Positions 54,273 to 63,881 are shown, counted from the first letter of the stretch. The stretch: DNA of 64,000 nt from Mobiluncus sp034180645 (GCF_034180645.1 NZ_JAXFNY010000006.1:72487-136486), one strand, 5' to 3'. A program made the numbers and translations. The notes: a model not told the origin generated them from the letters alone.

Positions 54273-55445
54273 TTAGCGCAGACCGAGTTTCCGGGAACAC
54301 GCCGGCCACTGTCCCCAACCGGAACGCGCTTGCAGAATCTGAGCCCGGTGGGTCTGTTCTTCTGCCGAAGCCTCAGACGGCAAACCAGAACCCCCTACTG
54401 ATCGCCAAGTCGGCAGCGTGAACTGGTACATTCCGTAAAAACCATTGCCCGTGTTCGTATCGGGACGCCCGCCGGCTTCACAAAATGCCAGTTTGCTCCA
54501 GACATCGCCGGTCGCGGCAATAGGTTGAGAGGCGGGACGTTTCTTGGTGCCGACCGTGACTTTTTCGCTAACCGGTTGAGTCACGACTTTTTCGCTTAAG
54601 GTTTCTTCGGAGGAGACCACACCGTCAATACTGCGCACCTTCTTGGTGATTTCTTTTACCCCGGCAACGCCTTTTTGTGTCACGACCTTTTCGTCAGTGA
54701 ACTTTGAATCATCGTTGGTAGTTTCCGTTTCAAACTGAATCGGTTCGCTGGTCGTGACGTTTTCTTCCGTAATGCGCTGCACCTGCACAATCGGCGCCGC
54801 ACCGGGGTTAAACAGCACTTGGACCTGATCCAACCCAGTCAGCTTCACTTTGTTGCGAACGAGGATGTCCTCTGGGGTAATGTCGGACTTCGCGGCTTTC
54901 ATCTGGGCGGTAGCACCATCGTGAACCAACTGATAGACCTCGCCGGGAGCAAAGAGAGCCAGGGGCATACCTTGTAAATCCTTGCCGCTGGTGCCCACAA
55001 ATTGCACCGCTTGTTCTTCCCAGAGAGCCTTAATCGCCGCACTCGCCGATTTTTCTGTCGTGTCCACGTCCTTCCGGGAGCCGTTAACCATAACGGTTAG
55101 CCCCCGAGAGCTTTTGATAGTGATCTTCATCCCGTTCTTGACGGCGGTTGTAGGTCCGGGGACGATGGAGTCTTTAGCGCTGAAATTCACGCCATTTTCA
55201 GTCAATAAATCGGATACGGTCGCCCCCCAGCCCCCAAGTTCTTGGGCTTTTCCGTCTGCCACCACGGTTGCGGTTTTATGCGCCATCGCAAATGCGGTAC
55301 CGATGCCTGTACCCAATACCAACGTGGCAACCAATGCACCAACGAGGGGCGCAAAAAACTTTCGAGGGCCTCGAACCGGCTTAGCTTGAAGGTGACGCGG
55401 GGCTCGTTTGGGGGATACGCTCATAATCGCAGTGTTCTCTTCCAT
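54273..55445 (-). CDS. rpfB: Resuscitation-promoting factor, RpfB type
   Basis: Secreted, membrane-anchored lytic transglycosylase-like factor acting on peptidoglycan. After a membrane helix (about 30-50) come DUF348 repeats (VVADGKAQELGGWGATVSDLL, FAPGEVYQLVHDGAT-type segments), a G5 domain (VTTSEPIQFETETTNDD, VVTQKGVAGVKEI) and the C-terminal Rpf domain. The last has VWSKLAFCEAGGRPDTNTGN with the catalytic Glu in CEAGG and GWGQWPAC. 390 residues. ATG 55445 fits a leaderless promoter. Unlike many actinobacterial rpf genes, no c-di-AMP (ydaO) riboswitch fits in the short upstream region. Confidence 0.94.
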   Translation of the reverse strand: MEENTAIMSVSPKRAPRHLQAKPVRGPRKFFAPLVGALVATLVLGTGIGTAFAMAHKTATVVADGKAQELGGWGATVSDLLTENGVNFSAKDSIVPGPTTAVKNGMKITIKSSRGLTVMVNGSRKDVDTTEKSASAAIKALWEEQAVQFVGTSGKDLQGMPLALFAPGEVYQLVHDGATAQMKAAKSDITPEDILVRNKVKLTGLDQVQVLFNPGAAPIVQVQRITEENVTTSEPIQFETETTNDDSKFTDEKVVTQKGVAGVKEITKKVRSIDGVVSSEETLSEKVVTQPVSEKVTVGTKKRPASQPIAATGDVWSKLAFCEAGGRPDTNTGNGFYGMYQFTLPTWRSVGGSGLPSEASAEEQTHRAQILQARSGWGQWPACSRKLGLR

Positions 55446-55453
55446 CAACAAAA

Positions 55454-55482
55454 ATGTTATCGATTCGTTATATTTTTGTCCA
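55454..55482 (-). promoter_or_regulatory. Promoter of rpfB, probably leaderless
   Basis: On the minus strand TGGACA (55477-55482) and TAACAT (55454-55459) are 17 bases apart. Eight bases separate the -10 from the rpfB ATG, so transcription should start at or next to the start codon. Confidence 0.6.
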
Positions 55483-55574
55483 GTTCGTTATCTATTGTAC
55501 ACCTTTAGTTAACAAAAACCACTACTTTCACACTTTTAACTTTTCTAACATTAAGGCGCTGAACTGCATAAATC

Positions 55575-56546
55575 CTAAAACTCATAGACCGTTGTGGCGT
55601 TGCGATAAGTATGTTCACGCAACTCCTCGCTCGTAACCTGGGTCAGTTCGGCCAAGAAGTCTGCGGTGTGCCCGATGAGATAGGAGGCGTTGGGCTGGCC
55701 TCGATAAGGCTGAGGCGTCAGATACGGGGCATCTGTTTCAATGAGGCGCAGATGCGCCGGCATTGCGAGGGCTCCAGCTTGGATATCTTGGTTGGCATGG
55801 TAAGTAACATTCCCCGCAAAAGACGCATACCAGCCATTTTCTGCCAAAATTTCGGCCAACTCACTATCCCCTGAGAAGCAGTGAAAAACCGTTTTTCGTG
55901 GCGCGCCGCAGTGTCGCAACATCTCTACACAATCCTGATGGGCGTCACGGTCATGAATTTGCAGGGGCAGATCCAGAGCCTTCGCCAACTCGATATGCGC
56001 TGCGAATGCTTGTTTTTGCGCTTCCTTGCCCGTTTCGGCAGTGCGAAAATAGTCCAAGCCCGTTTCTCCGATGGCCACCACCGCCTCGGGAAATTCGCGG
56101 GCTGCTCGTTCCACCGCCGCCAAAGCGTCGTCAAGGGGCGTTTCCTGCCAGGGTTCACGCGTTTGCGCCACGTTATCCGGTGCCGTATCCAAAATCCCCA
56201 AGTGACGCGGGGCATCATTGGGATGAATCGCCACCGCAAACCGCACCATTTCAAAAGCGGAACCGGAGAACCGCTCGCGGTCGTCACCGAGCACCTGAAC
56301 TTCTGGAAGGCTGCACAGGGAGACGACGACACGTTGAACTCCGGATTGTACCGCCCGTTCCATTTGTTCTTCTGCGCTGAGCCGCACCCCGGAGGAATCG
56401 CTGACATATTCCCCCGGCAGCAAAGGCAGGTGCGTGTGATTGTCAAACAATCTGCCAGTACCAAACGGCCTTTCCCCGCCGTCAAAAGGCTGGCCGCTCA
56501 CCGGTACGGGCGGCCACACCTTTGGCTTTGACTTGCGTTTACTCAC
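55575..56546 (-). CDS. tatD: TatD-family metal-dependent hydrolase
   Basis: 323 residues, TIM-barrel 3'-exonuclease/DNase family. Metal ligands appear in order: LFDNHTHLPL (HxH), VAIGETGLDYFRT (Glu), LPLQIHDRDAH (His), VFHCFSGD (His) and LIETDAPYLTP (Asp). A basic N-terminus of 30 residues precedes. The start is GTG 56546 with GAGGGCTCC upstream. Between metG (21 bases) and rpfB, in the usual actinobacterial order. Confidence 0.94.
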   Translation of the reverse strand: MSKRKSKPKVWPPVPVSGQPFDGGERPFGTGRLFDNHTHLPLLPGEYVSDSSGVRLSAEEQMERAVQSGVQRVVVSLCSLPEVQVLGDDRERFSGSAFEMVRFAVAIHPNDAPRHLGILDTAPDNVAQTREPWQETPLDDALAAVERAAREFPEAVVAIGETGLDYFRTAETGKEAQKQAFAAHIELAKALDLPLQIHDRDAHQDCVEMLRHCGAPRKTVFHCFSGDSELAEILAENGWYASFAGNVTYHANQDIQAGALAMPAHLRLIETDAPYLTPQPYRGQPNASYLIGHTADFLAELTQVTSEELREHTYRNATTVYEF

Positions 56547-56567
56547 CGGAGCCCTCAGTGCTTCTGG

Positions 56568-58385
56568 TTACTTGCGCAACAGATTCGCGTAACGTTCGTG
56601 TTCTTCTTCAACGACAGACTCGTCTAGCTTCTGGAATACCGGAGCCGGTTTCGCCACCGCTTGCCCCACCTGTACCGGATGACGCTCCCACGTCGGAGCA
56701 TGGCGATAGTCCCCGGTGATGATTGGGTAAGTGCGGTCGCTCCCGTCCTCGTTTTTCACATCCAGGTCGACAACTTCCTCGATACGCGGCAGGGGCGCCA
56801 CCTTCCCGGTTCCACCCAAGACTTTGTCGATGGCGTTGGACGAAGTCGGCAAGAATGGCGACATCATCAGATTCAAATCCGTCACCACCTGGGCTAGAAC
56901 GTGCAGGATTGTCCCTAGCCGTTCCCGCTGCGACTCGTCTTTTAGCTTGAAGGGTTCAGTGGTGGCAACGTAACGGTTAGCCTCCCCCACCAGACGCATA
57001 ATTTCCGCTAGAGCAGCCTTTTGGTGATGGCTTTCGATGAGGCCACCTACCGTTTCGAATCCGGCACCGACAGCATCCAAAAGTTCCTGATCCTCAGCCG
57101 TGAAATCGCCGGCCGGAGGAATCTCGCCAAATTTCTTTGAAATCATGGACGCTGTGCGGTTTACCAGGTTACCCCAAGCAGCCACCAACTCAGAGTTCGT
57201 ACGCCGCACGAACTCGCTCCAAGTAAAATCAGAATCCTGATTTTCCGGTCCCGCCGCAGAGATGAAATACCGCAGTGCATCGACTTGATAGCGGGACAGC
57301 ATGTCGCGCACATAAATCACAATTCCCCGCGAAGAGGCAAACTTCTTGCCCTCCATGGTCAAAAATTCTGAGGAAACTACCTCAGTAGGCAGGTTCAGGA
57401 CTCCTAAGTCACCGGGTTGCCCACCCAAGTCTCCACGTCCGTTGTAGCCCAGCATTTCGGCGGGCCAAATCTGGGAGTGAAACACGATATTGTCCTTGCC
57501 CATAAAGTAGTACGACAAGGCTTCGGGGTCATTCCACCACTGACGCCAATCTTCTGGGGACTGACCAAAACGACGCGCCCACTCAATGGAAGCCGAGAGG
57601 TAACCGATTACCGCGTCAAACCAGACATAGAGACGCTTGGGCTGATCCTCCCATCCGGGAATGGGGATACCCCAGTCAATGTCACGAGTCATAGCTCGCG
57701 GTTTAATATCCTTTAAAAAGTTCTTGGAGAACTTTATGACGTTGGGCCGCCAATTGCCGTTCTTTTCCCGGTCATCAAGCCACTCATTCAAGGCGCTCGC
57801 GAGAGCCGGTAAATCTAAGAAATAGTGGTCGGTTTCGACAAATTCCGGGGTCTCGCCGTTAATCTTGGAACGCGGGTGAATCAGGTCGGTAGGGTCGAGC
57901 TGGTTGCCACAGGCATCGCACTGGTCCCCCCGGGCACCTTCCGCTCCGCAGATCGGGCAAGTTCCCTCAATATAGCGATCCGGAAGGGTCCGACCGGTGG
58001 AAGGAGAGATTGCACCCCGGGTGGTCTGTACCTTCATATAGCCGTTGTCTCGCACGACTTTGAACATGGCACGAACAGTCTCGTAGTGATTGCCCGTGGT
58101 AGTGCGAGTGAACAAATCGTAAGACAGACCCAGCTGACACAAATCCTCCACAATCGCCCGATTGTTCTGGTTCGCCAATTCTCGCGGGGTCAGCCCAGCA
58201 GCCTCGGCTGCGACCAAGATTGGCGTGCCGTGTTCGTCTGTACCGGACACCATCAGGACATCGTGACCACGCATCCGCATATAGCGGGAAAAGACGTCTG
58301 AGGGAATTCCGAAACCAGCAACGTGTCCAATGTGACGCGGGCCATTAGCATAGGGCCAAGCGACGGCAGAAAGTATATGAGTCAT
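56568..58385 (-). CDS. metG: Methionyl-tRNA synthetase
   Basis: Class I synthetase, 605 residues. HIGH motif at residues 18-21 (YANGPRHIGHVAG). The zinc knuckle contains CPICGAEGARGDQCDACG. The KMSKS equivalent is in EGKKFASSRGI. The C-terminal anticodon-binding domain includes SEFVRRTNSELVAAWGNLVNR. No C-terminal dimerisation domain. AGGATAGAGTC precedes ATG 58385. Downstream of pmt by 30 bases. Confidence 0.96.
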   Translation of the reverse strand: MTHILSAVAWPYANGPRHIGHVAGFGIPSDVFSRYMRMRGHDVLMVSGTDEHGTPILVAAEAAGLTPRELANQNNRAIVEDLCQLGLSYDLFTRTTTGNHYETVRAMFKVVRDNGYMKVQTTRGAISPSTGRTLPDRYIEGTCPICGAEGARGDQCDACGNQLDPTDLIHPRSKINGETPEFVETDHYFLDLPALASALNEWLDDREKNGNWRPNVIKFSKNFLKDIKPRAMTRDIDWGIPIPGWEDQPKRLYVWFDAVIGYLSASIEWARRFGQSPEDWRQWWNDPEALSYYFMGKDNIVFHSQIWPAEMLGYNGRGDLGGQPGDLGVLNLPTEVVSSEFLTMEGKKFASSRGIVIYVRDMLSRYQVDALRYFISAAGPENQDSDFTWSEFVRRTNSELVAAWGNLVNRTASMISKKFGEIPPAGDFTAEDQELLDAVGAGFETVGGLIESHHQKAALAEIMRLVGEANRYVATTEPFKLKDESQRERLGTILHVLAQVVTDLNLMMSPFLPTSSNAIDKVLGGTGKVAPLPRIEEVVDLDVKNEDGSDRTYPIITGDYRHAPTWERHPVQVGQAVAKPAPVFQKLDESVVEEEHERYANLLRK

Positions 58386-58415
58386 GACTCTATCCTAACG
58401 CCGCCGGTAAGTTCC

Positions 58416-60173
58416 TCAGATCCAATACGCCCACTTCATGTTGGGATTATTGAGCCACATTCGCCACCCATAGTGGTCTTCGGGAATAGGCATACCGGTC
58501 CAGATAGGGAAAAAGAACACCGCTGCCAAGAAAATGAACGCCACAATCACCAGGGCAGTGATGAACGCGCCTGGTGAAGCCTGACTAGAATCGGGCACCA
58601 GATTGTATCGACCAGTCCAATTTCGGTCTTTGGTGATTCGCCAAGCCCCCATCAGCAAACCCAACAGATACACCACAGCCATAATCATGAAAGGAGAGAT
58701 AACCACCGTATAAAAGGTGAATATGGTCCGATTTGAATACACCAGCCAAGGCAGCCAAGTGGCCATATAACCAGTAAAAATCAGCCCGGCACGCCAATCG
58801 AGAAACCCGAAAGCCGCCACAATAATCAGGAAGAACGCCACGAATCCGACCCACCATAGAACCGGGTTACCCAAAGAGTTGACCGCCTCAACGCATCTGC
58901 TGGATCCACAGTCTCCCGGCACTTCTTCGTAATAAAACGAGGTGGGACGCAGCTGCAAAAGCCAGCCCCACGGATTAGCCATGTAGGGGTGGGTGGCATT
59001 GAGATTGGTATGGAAAATGAAAATTTGGCGATGATAATCGAGCCAATCCGCTACCAAACCACGATTGGTGTGGCCCCACGCTTGTGAATGGGTAAACCAT
59101 CCCATCCAAGAAACTACGTAGGTCAGGAAGGCAATCGGCACTAGGTTCAAAAAAGCAGGAATCCCTCCGGTCAGGACAGACGACCCAATCCATCGCGGTT
59201 CGGTGCACCACCTGGCGGATAGCTCTCTAATAAATACGAAAATCCCAAAGACCGCCACTACATAGAGCCCCGACCATTTCACACTCATGGCCAACCCGAA
59301 GGCTACGCCCGCCGCGAAAAGCCAGGGACGCCACCAGTAGCTCGGCCCCCAAGACAGCGCAAAGCGAGAAAAGTCCGGGGCGATTCCGGAGCTGGATGTC
59401 CGGCGCTTGCTACCGGGCGAAGTTTCCGCTCCCGCAGTGTCCCGCGGCCGTCGACGCAACTGTTCAGTGTGCCTGGCCGCATCGATGTCTTGAAGGGCAG
59501 CAATGAGTCGGGGACGGTAGCTGAGTTGATCGCGAACGACGCACAGCACCCCCAGAAGGATAAACATTTCCAGGATAATGTCGAGGATAGCGGTGCGAGA
59601 CAGAGCAATTTGTACTCCGTCTAAACCCATCAGTACGGAGGCGAGAGTGGCCATTTTGGCGTTACCAAACAGCTCCCAAACGATGCGCCCCACCAGGTAG
59701 ACCGCCACCGCGCCCGCCACACAGACCGCGATGCGCCACCCAAAAGGTTGATTTCCGAACAGCTTAATTCCCACCCCAATCAGCCATTTTCCCACGGTGG
59801 GATGGACTACGAAAGAACCTTCTAGCGGAGTTTCGAAGTTCCCGGTGATAAAGGTGGCATCGTAATCTTTGGGCCACTGCACTTCGTAGCCGCGCTTAAT
59901 CAGGCCGTAGGCGTCTTTGACATAATAGGTTTCGTCAAAAACCAGGGTTTTGATTGCGCCCAGACGTACCACCCGAGTCAAAAACACCAGAAGGGCCAAC
60001 ACCAGGGGTCCCAGCCAACCCCAGAGGTATTCCCGCTCCCCGCGTTGGGGCCGAGCTCGGAAAGCACTGCCCAAGAAGGCCGGTCGGTTCCTCCCCGGAC
60101 GCAGCAGCAGGGCCAGGCCGGATGCGGGAGCGTTTCGGTACTCCGTGGGTGCGGGTCGAGGTGGGATATTCAC
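58416..60173 (-). CDS. Dolichyl/polyprenyl-phosphate-mannose-protein mannosyltransferase (PMT)
   Basis: Multi-span GT-C enzyme that transfers mannose from polyprenyl-phosphate to secreted proteins. The catalytic loop after the first helix has the Asp-Glu motif in VFDETYYVKDAYGL. Other typical segments are VVHPTVGKWLIGVGIKLFG, GLAMSVKWSGLYVV, and C-terminal SNRTIFTFYTVVISPFMI. About eleven helices. The N-terminal tail is Pro/Arg-rich. The frame is open to 60539, but GTG 60173 gives a plausible 585-residue protein and lies eight bases after a TTAAAC box. Divergent from rsmI. Confidence 0.88.
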   Translation of the reverse strand: MNIPPRPAPTEYRNAPASGLALLLRPGRNRPAFLGSAFRARPQRGEREYLWGWLGPLVLALLVFLTRVVRLGAIKTLVFDETYYVKDAYGLIKRGYEVQWPKDYDATFITGNFETPLEGSFVVHPTVGKWLIGVGIKLFGNQPFGWRIAVCVAGAVAVYLVGRIVWELFGNAKMATLASVLMGLDGVQIALSRTAILDIILEMFILLGVLCVVRDQLSYRPRLIAALQDIDAARHTEQLRRRPRDTAGAETSPGSKRRTSSSGIAPDFSRFALSWGPSYWWRPWLFAAGVAFGLAMSVKWSGLYVVAVFGIFVFIRELSARWCTEPRWIGSSVLTGGIPAFLNLVPIAFLTYVVSWMGWFTHSQAWGHTNRGLVADWLDYHRQIFIFHTNLNATHPYMANPWGWLLQLRPTSFYYEEVPGDCGSSRCVEAVNSLGNPVLWWVGFVAFFLIIVAAFGFLDWRAGLIFTGYMATWLPWLVYSNRTIFTFYTVVISPFMIMAVVYLLGLLMGAWRITKDRNWTGRYNLVPDSSQASPGAFITALVIVAFIFLAAVFFFPIWTGMPIPEDHYGWRMWLNNPNMKWAYWI

Positions 60174-60199
60174 GCCCTCAAGTTTAATGGAAGAATGGA

Positions 60200-61075
60200 A
60201 TGGTGAGCATGGATTATCCCCCGGTGTTTGAGGAAGTACACCTGGTTTTGGCCGGAACTCCAATCGGAAATGTCGGCGATGGCTCACCCCGTCTACGCGA
60301 GGCGCTTCGCACCGCGGACATTGTGGCTTGTGAAGATACCCGCCGGACCCGCGACTTAGCCCGCCGCCTGGGAGTCGAAATGTCTGCCCGCCTATTGGCT
60401 TACCATGAGCATAATGAAGCGGCGATAACCCCGGAATTGTTGAGCCTAGCCCGCGATGGCAAACGGGTTCTGCAGGTTTCGGATGCAGGAATGCCGGGAA
60501 TTTCAGACCCCGGGTTTCGTCTGAGCCAAGCTGCCGCACAGGCTGGAATACCGTTTACGGTTCTCCCCGGGCCTTCCGCTCCGCTCCTAGCTTTAGTGGG
60601 TTCGGGTTTGCCTACGGATTCTTTCACCTTCGTGGGATTCTTGCCACGCAAACCCGCCGCTTTGTACCAGGCGTTGCAATCTCTCGCGGCTCGCAGCGAG
60701 TCCCTGATTTTCTTTGAGTCGCCCCGCCGGGTCATCGAGACGCTGGACGCTATGGTCCAGGTTTTCGGCCCCGGTCGACCGGCTGCACTAGCACGAGAAC
60801 TGACGAAAACTCATGAAGAATTCATCAGGGGCACCTTGGAATCTGTGCATTCCGAGTTGTGCTCACGCCCCGAGGTCTTAGGCGAAATCGTTATCGTCGT
60901 CCAAGGGGCACCAGCCGGGGACCAATCTGAAACCTCGACACAGCACCTCGAGAAAATGGAACATCTGGTACAACAAGGGGTGAAGGCGAAAGCGGCGGCC
61001 AAGCTCATTGCAGCGTGGTTCGGCGGCTCCGCTAATGAACTTTTTTCCTCATATCTTGAGGGAAAACGCGACTAA
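60200..61075 (+). CDS. rsmI: 16S rRNA (cytidine1402-2'-O)-methyltransferase
   Basis: SAM-dependent tetrapyrrole-methylase-fold enzyme. Signatures are LVLAGTPIGNVGDGSPRLREAL, ACEDTRRTRDLARRLGV, AYHEHNE and VSDAGMPGISDPGFRLSQAA. 291 residues. GGAAG lies before ATG 60200; ATG 60209 is an alternative. Its stop overlaps that of the radical SAM gene on the other strand by four bases. Confidence 0.95.
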   Translation: MVSMDYPPVFEEVHLVLAGTPIGNVGDGSPRLREALRTADIVACEDTRRTRDLARRLGVEMSARLLAYHEHNEAAITPELLSLARDGKRVLQVSDAGMPGISDPGFRLSQAAAQAGIPFTVLPGPSAPLLALVGSGLPTDSFTFVGFLPRKPAALYQALQSLAARSESLIFFESPRRVIETLDAMVQVFGPGRPAALARELTKTHEEFIRGTLESVHSELCSRPEVLGEIVIVVQGAPAGDQSETSTQHLEKMEHLVQQGVKAKAAAKLIAAWFGGSANELFSSYLEGKRD

Positions 61076-62124
61076 GCCCAGACTCCGGGTATGACGGCTG
61101 CGCAGCGGGGACATTGTCCCGACTCTCCAACCGTGTTTTCGCAAACATCGAACCAGTCCCGCACGATGAGCAAATCTCCGCACCCGGGACAAAACGTGGT
61201 TCCCCCCTCACGGTCGCGTATGTTGCCGATATAGACAAACCGGATTCCTTCGCCTCGCGCAATTTCCCGCGCCCGTTGCAGTGTGCTTGCCGGGGTTCGC
61301 GGCACATCGCGCATCTTCCAGTCGGGATGGAAAGCCGAGAAATGTAGTGGAACGTCCGGTCCAATATTTTCTACTATCCACTTTGAGAGGTTCCGAATTT
61401 CCCCATCGGAATCGTTGTGACCGGGGATTAGCAGCGTGGTCAGTTCCACCCAGCACTCGGTTTCGTTGCATACATAAGCAATAGTTTCCAACACGTCGCA
61501 CAAATGAGCGCCGGTCAAATGCCAATAGAAATATTCAGTAAACCCCTTTAGATCGAGGTTCGCCCCATCCATTTCCGCATACATCTCTCGCCGTGGCTCG
61601 GCACAGATATACCCCGCGCTCACCGCTACTGTCCGCAGCTTCTCGGCGTGGCAGGCTCTGGCGGTATCTATGGCGTATTCGGCAAAAATCGTGGGATCGT
61701 TGTAGGTGAAAGCGACCGATTGCGCCCCGTAGTGCACCGCCAAATCCGCGATTTCCCCAGGGCTGACAGCAGTGGTTAAACGGTCGTTTTCCCGGGCTTT
61801 CGAGATGTCCCAGTTTTGGCAAAACCGGCAGTTCAGGTTACATCCTGCCGTTCCGAAGGACAGCACCTGAGAACCTGGCAGGAAATGGTACAGCGGCTTT
61901 TTTTCGATGGGATCGAGCCCCAAACCGGAACAGCGCCCGTAGGTATCCAGCACCATTTTTTGACCTTGAGCCATCCGGGTATAGCAAAATCCTCTTTGTC
62001 CATCGCGCAGCGTACAAGCACGGGGGCATAAGTCGCAGCGAATTCGGCCGTCCTCACGCAAAGTCCACCACTTTGCGACTCGGTCTCGACTTTTCATGTC
62101 AGTAGTTTCAAACCCATCGCCCAT
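61072..62124 (-). CDS. amrS: AmmeMemoRadiSam-type radical SAM protein (AmrS)
   Basis: 350 residues. The radical SAM cluster motif is CNLNCRFCQNWDIS (CxxxCxxC). An N-terminal cysteine block, RCDLCPRACTLRDGQRGFCYTR, and the segment PLYHFLPGSQVLSFGTAGC precede it, as in AmrS/PflA-like proteins. The C-terminus has a rubredoxin-like pair, FCPGCGDLL and QCPRCAAV. The family is normally encoded with AMMECR1 and MEMO1 partners; neither is in this window. The reaction is not established. AAGGT precedes ATG 62124. Confidence 0.88.
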   Translation of the reverse strand: MGDGFETTDMKSRDRVAKWWTLREDGRIRCDLCPRACTLRDGQRGFCYTRMAQGQKMVLDTYGRCSGLGLDPIEKKPLYHFLPGSQVLSFGTAGCNLNCRFCQNWDISKARENDRLTTAVSPGEIADLAVHYGAQSVAFTYNDPTIFAEYAIDTARACHAEKLRTVAVSAGYICAEPRREMYAEMDGANLDLKGFTEYFYWHLTGAHLCDVLETIAYVCNETECWVELTTLLIPGHNDSDGEIRNLSKWIVENIGPDVPLHFSAFHPDWKMRDVPRTPASTLQRAREIARGEGIRFVYIGNIRDREGGTTFCPGCGDLLIVRDWFDVCENTVGESGQCPRCAAVIPGVWA

Positions 62125-62146
62125 AAATCAACCTTAGACTGAAACC

Positions 62147-62884
62147 ATGAAAATTTTTGCGCACCGGGGTCTGAACCGGAAAGCACCGGAAAACACGATG
62201 ACCGCCTTCCGGCTGGCTCACGAAGCCGGTGTGGAATGGATAGAAACTGATGTTGACATTCTGGGGGACGGCACCGCTGTTATCCTGCACGATTCCACGT
62301 TGGATCGCACCACAGACCACAGCGGTTCAATGTATGACCTGAAGTTCTCGGATCTCGGTGAGATTTCTGCGGGAGCAAAATTCGGTGACGGCACCAGTTA
62401 CCGCCACGAAAAAATTCCCCTGCTCACCGACCTTTTGGCGTTCCTCAGAGAAAGCCATATGAAGTGCAATCTGGAAGTGAAATCTAACGAAGCTGGCGGC
62501 GCGATGTCTCGCCTGTTGATTGACACTGTTTTACGCGAAATCCGGGACGTACGGCCTGAAGATTTGTTCATCAGCTCGTTCAACCACGTATTTCTGTACC
62601 AGATTCACCAGCAACGTCCCGATCTACAGCTGGCCTGCCTATTTACTAAAGAGTGTCTGTGGTATGACGCGATTAGCCGCTGCGAACAGGTCGGCGCCAC
62701 CGCGATTCATCCCGAGGACAGCGGACTCACCGCCGAAATAACTAGGCGTCTCAAGGACGCAGGGCTACAGATAAACGTGTGGACCGTCAACGAGCCTTCC
62801 CGCGCTCGAGAACTCGCCAGTTGGGGAATCGATGGGATTTTTACTGATATAGCTGATGAGATGCGCGCAGCTTTGGACCACTGA
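62147..62884 (+). CDS. Glycerophosphodiester phosphodiesterase
   Basis: 245 residues, GDPD TIM barrel. The catalytic motifs are FAHRGLNRKAPENTMTAF (His-Arg, Glu-Asn), ETDVDILGDGTAVILHDSTLDRTTD (Glu-x-Asp, His) and EVKSN (Glu-x-Lys). It ends INVWTVNEPSRARELASWGIDGIFTDI, typical of cytosolic enzymes. No signal peptide. The ATG lies six bases after TAGACT with no ribosome binding site. Likely role in phospholipid headgroup turnover. Confidence 0.92.
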   Translation: MKIFAHRGLNRKAPENTMTAFRLAHEAGVEWIETDVDILGDGTAVILHDSTLDRTTDHSGSMYDLKFSDLGEISAGAKFGDGTSYRHEKIPLLTDLLAFLRESHMKCNLEVKSNEAGGAMSRLLIDTVLREIRDVRPEDLFISSFNHVFLYQIHQQRPDLQLACLFTKECLWYDAISRCEQVGATAIHPEDSGLTAEITRRLKDAGLQINVWTVNEPSRARELASWGIDGIFTDIADEMRAALDH

Positions 62885-62906
62885 GTGACCCTGAGTCACC
62901 CTTCCG

Positions 62907-63761
62907 TCAGGCTCCCAGTAAATCCGCCAAGGCCGTCAAGCATTGGGAAGCTCCGCCTTCGATACGCAGGTCCGCCGCCCGGTCGTACATGGTGCGCCCC
63001 CGATTGATGATGGCTAACGGAGCTCCTTTTGCTAAGCCGGCCTGCATCACATAAGTCGCTGTCCCCACCACCAGCGAAGAACCAACTACCACTACTACGT
63101 CTGCCTTTGCCGCGGCTGCATATGCCCGAGACATCACCTCTGCGGGCAGCAATTGTCCAAAAAACACGACAGCGGGTTTCAGCAATCCGCCGCAACGCTC
63201 ACAAGGCACGGTTTTGAACGTACAGGCCTCAGCGGCTTTCCGGTCCGCCACCGCCAGGATGGCGACGTGCGCGGGATTCAGGTCAAGTGGATAATCCGGG
63301 TTTGCCTCAGTGAGCCGTTCGTGCAGCGCTTGCCTGCCGGTCACTTCCCCACAGTCCACGCACTCCACTCGCACGAAAGAACCGTGCATCTCATAGACTT
63401 CCTTGCACCCGGCTTTAAGATCCAGGCCGTCAACGTTTTGGGTAGCGATGCCGGTCAGCAGCCCGGCACGTTCCAGTCTCGCTTGCGCTAGATGTGCTGG
63501 AGCAGGGTCAAGGGACAACATGGTTTGCCAAGTCTGGTGGTTGCGAGCCCAGACCCAGCGCTGCCACACCGGGTCACTCACAAACTGGTCGTATTCCACC
63601 GAGGGAATCTCGGTGTTGCCTTTACCACGATAATCGGGAATGCCGGTGTCGGTGGACATGCCAGCCCCCGTGACCAGCACCGTCTTTTTCCCTCTCATCC
63701 ATCCCGCCAAAGTTTTCAGCTGTTGGCGTGTCATTTCATCAAGAATGTCGAGGTTACTCAC
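62907..63761 (-). CDS. SIR2-family NAD-dependent protein deacylase
   Basis: 284 residues. The NAD site is VLVTGAGMSTDTGIPDYRGKG. TQNVDGLDLKAGCKEVYEMHGSF contains the catalytic His. The zinc cysteines are in VECVDCGEV and PCERCGGLLKP. GSSLVVGTATYV and LAIINRG complete the Rossmann part. The start is GTG 63761; an internal ATG at 63734 is possible. Downstream (by about 120 bases) of the rrn operon on the same strand, with a terminator between. Confidence 0.93.
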   Translation of the reverse strand: MSNLDILDEMTRQQLKTLAGWMRGKKTVLVTGAGMSTDTGIPDYRGKGNTEIPSVEYDQFVSDPVWQRWVWARNHQTWQTMLSLDPAPAHLAQARLERAGLLTGIATQNVDGLDLKAGCKEVYEMHGSFVRVECVDCGEVTGRQALHERLTEANPDYPLDLNPAHVAILAVADRKAAEACTFKTVPCERCGGLLKPAVVFFGQLLPAEVMSRAYAAAAKADVVVVVGSSLVVGTATYVMQAGLAKGAPLAIINRGRTMYDRAADLRIEGGASQCLTALADLLGA

Positions 63762-63837
63762 GTTTCCATCCTACGCCGAGCAACTCGGTACGAAGCCGTG
63801 TTGGTGGGTTTCTCTAGTTGGGTGCGTGTTTAAACGG

Positions 63838-63867
63838 GTTTCGCCCCCCAGGGGTGGGGGGCGAAAC
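63838..63867 (-). terminator. Terminator of the rRNA operon
   Basis: GTTTCGCCCCCC/GGGGGGCGAAAC is a perfect 12-bp stem with a 6-base loop, about 15 bases after the 3' end of 5S rRNA. The minus strand continues CCGTTTAAAC, so the U-tract is weak. Confidence 0.75.
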
Positions 63868-63881
63868 GTTTTGAAGTGTTA

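Noticed and set aside
55446..55574. c-di-AMP (ydaO) riboswitch before rpfB
   Set aside because: Common before actinobacterial rpf genes, but only 129 bases lie between rpfB and tatD and a leaderless promoter fits next to the ATG.
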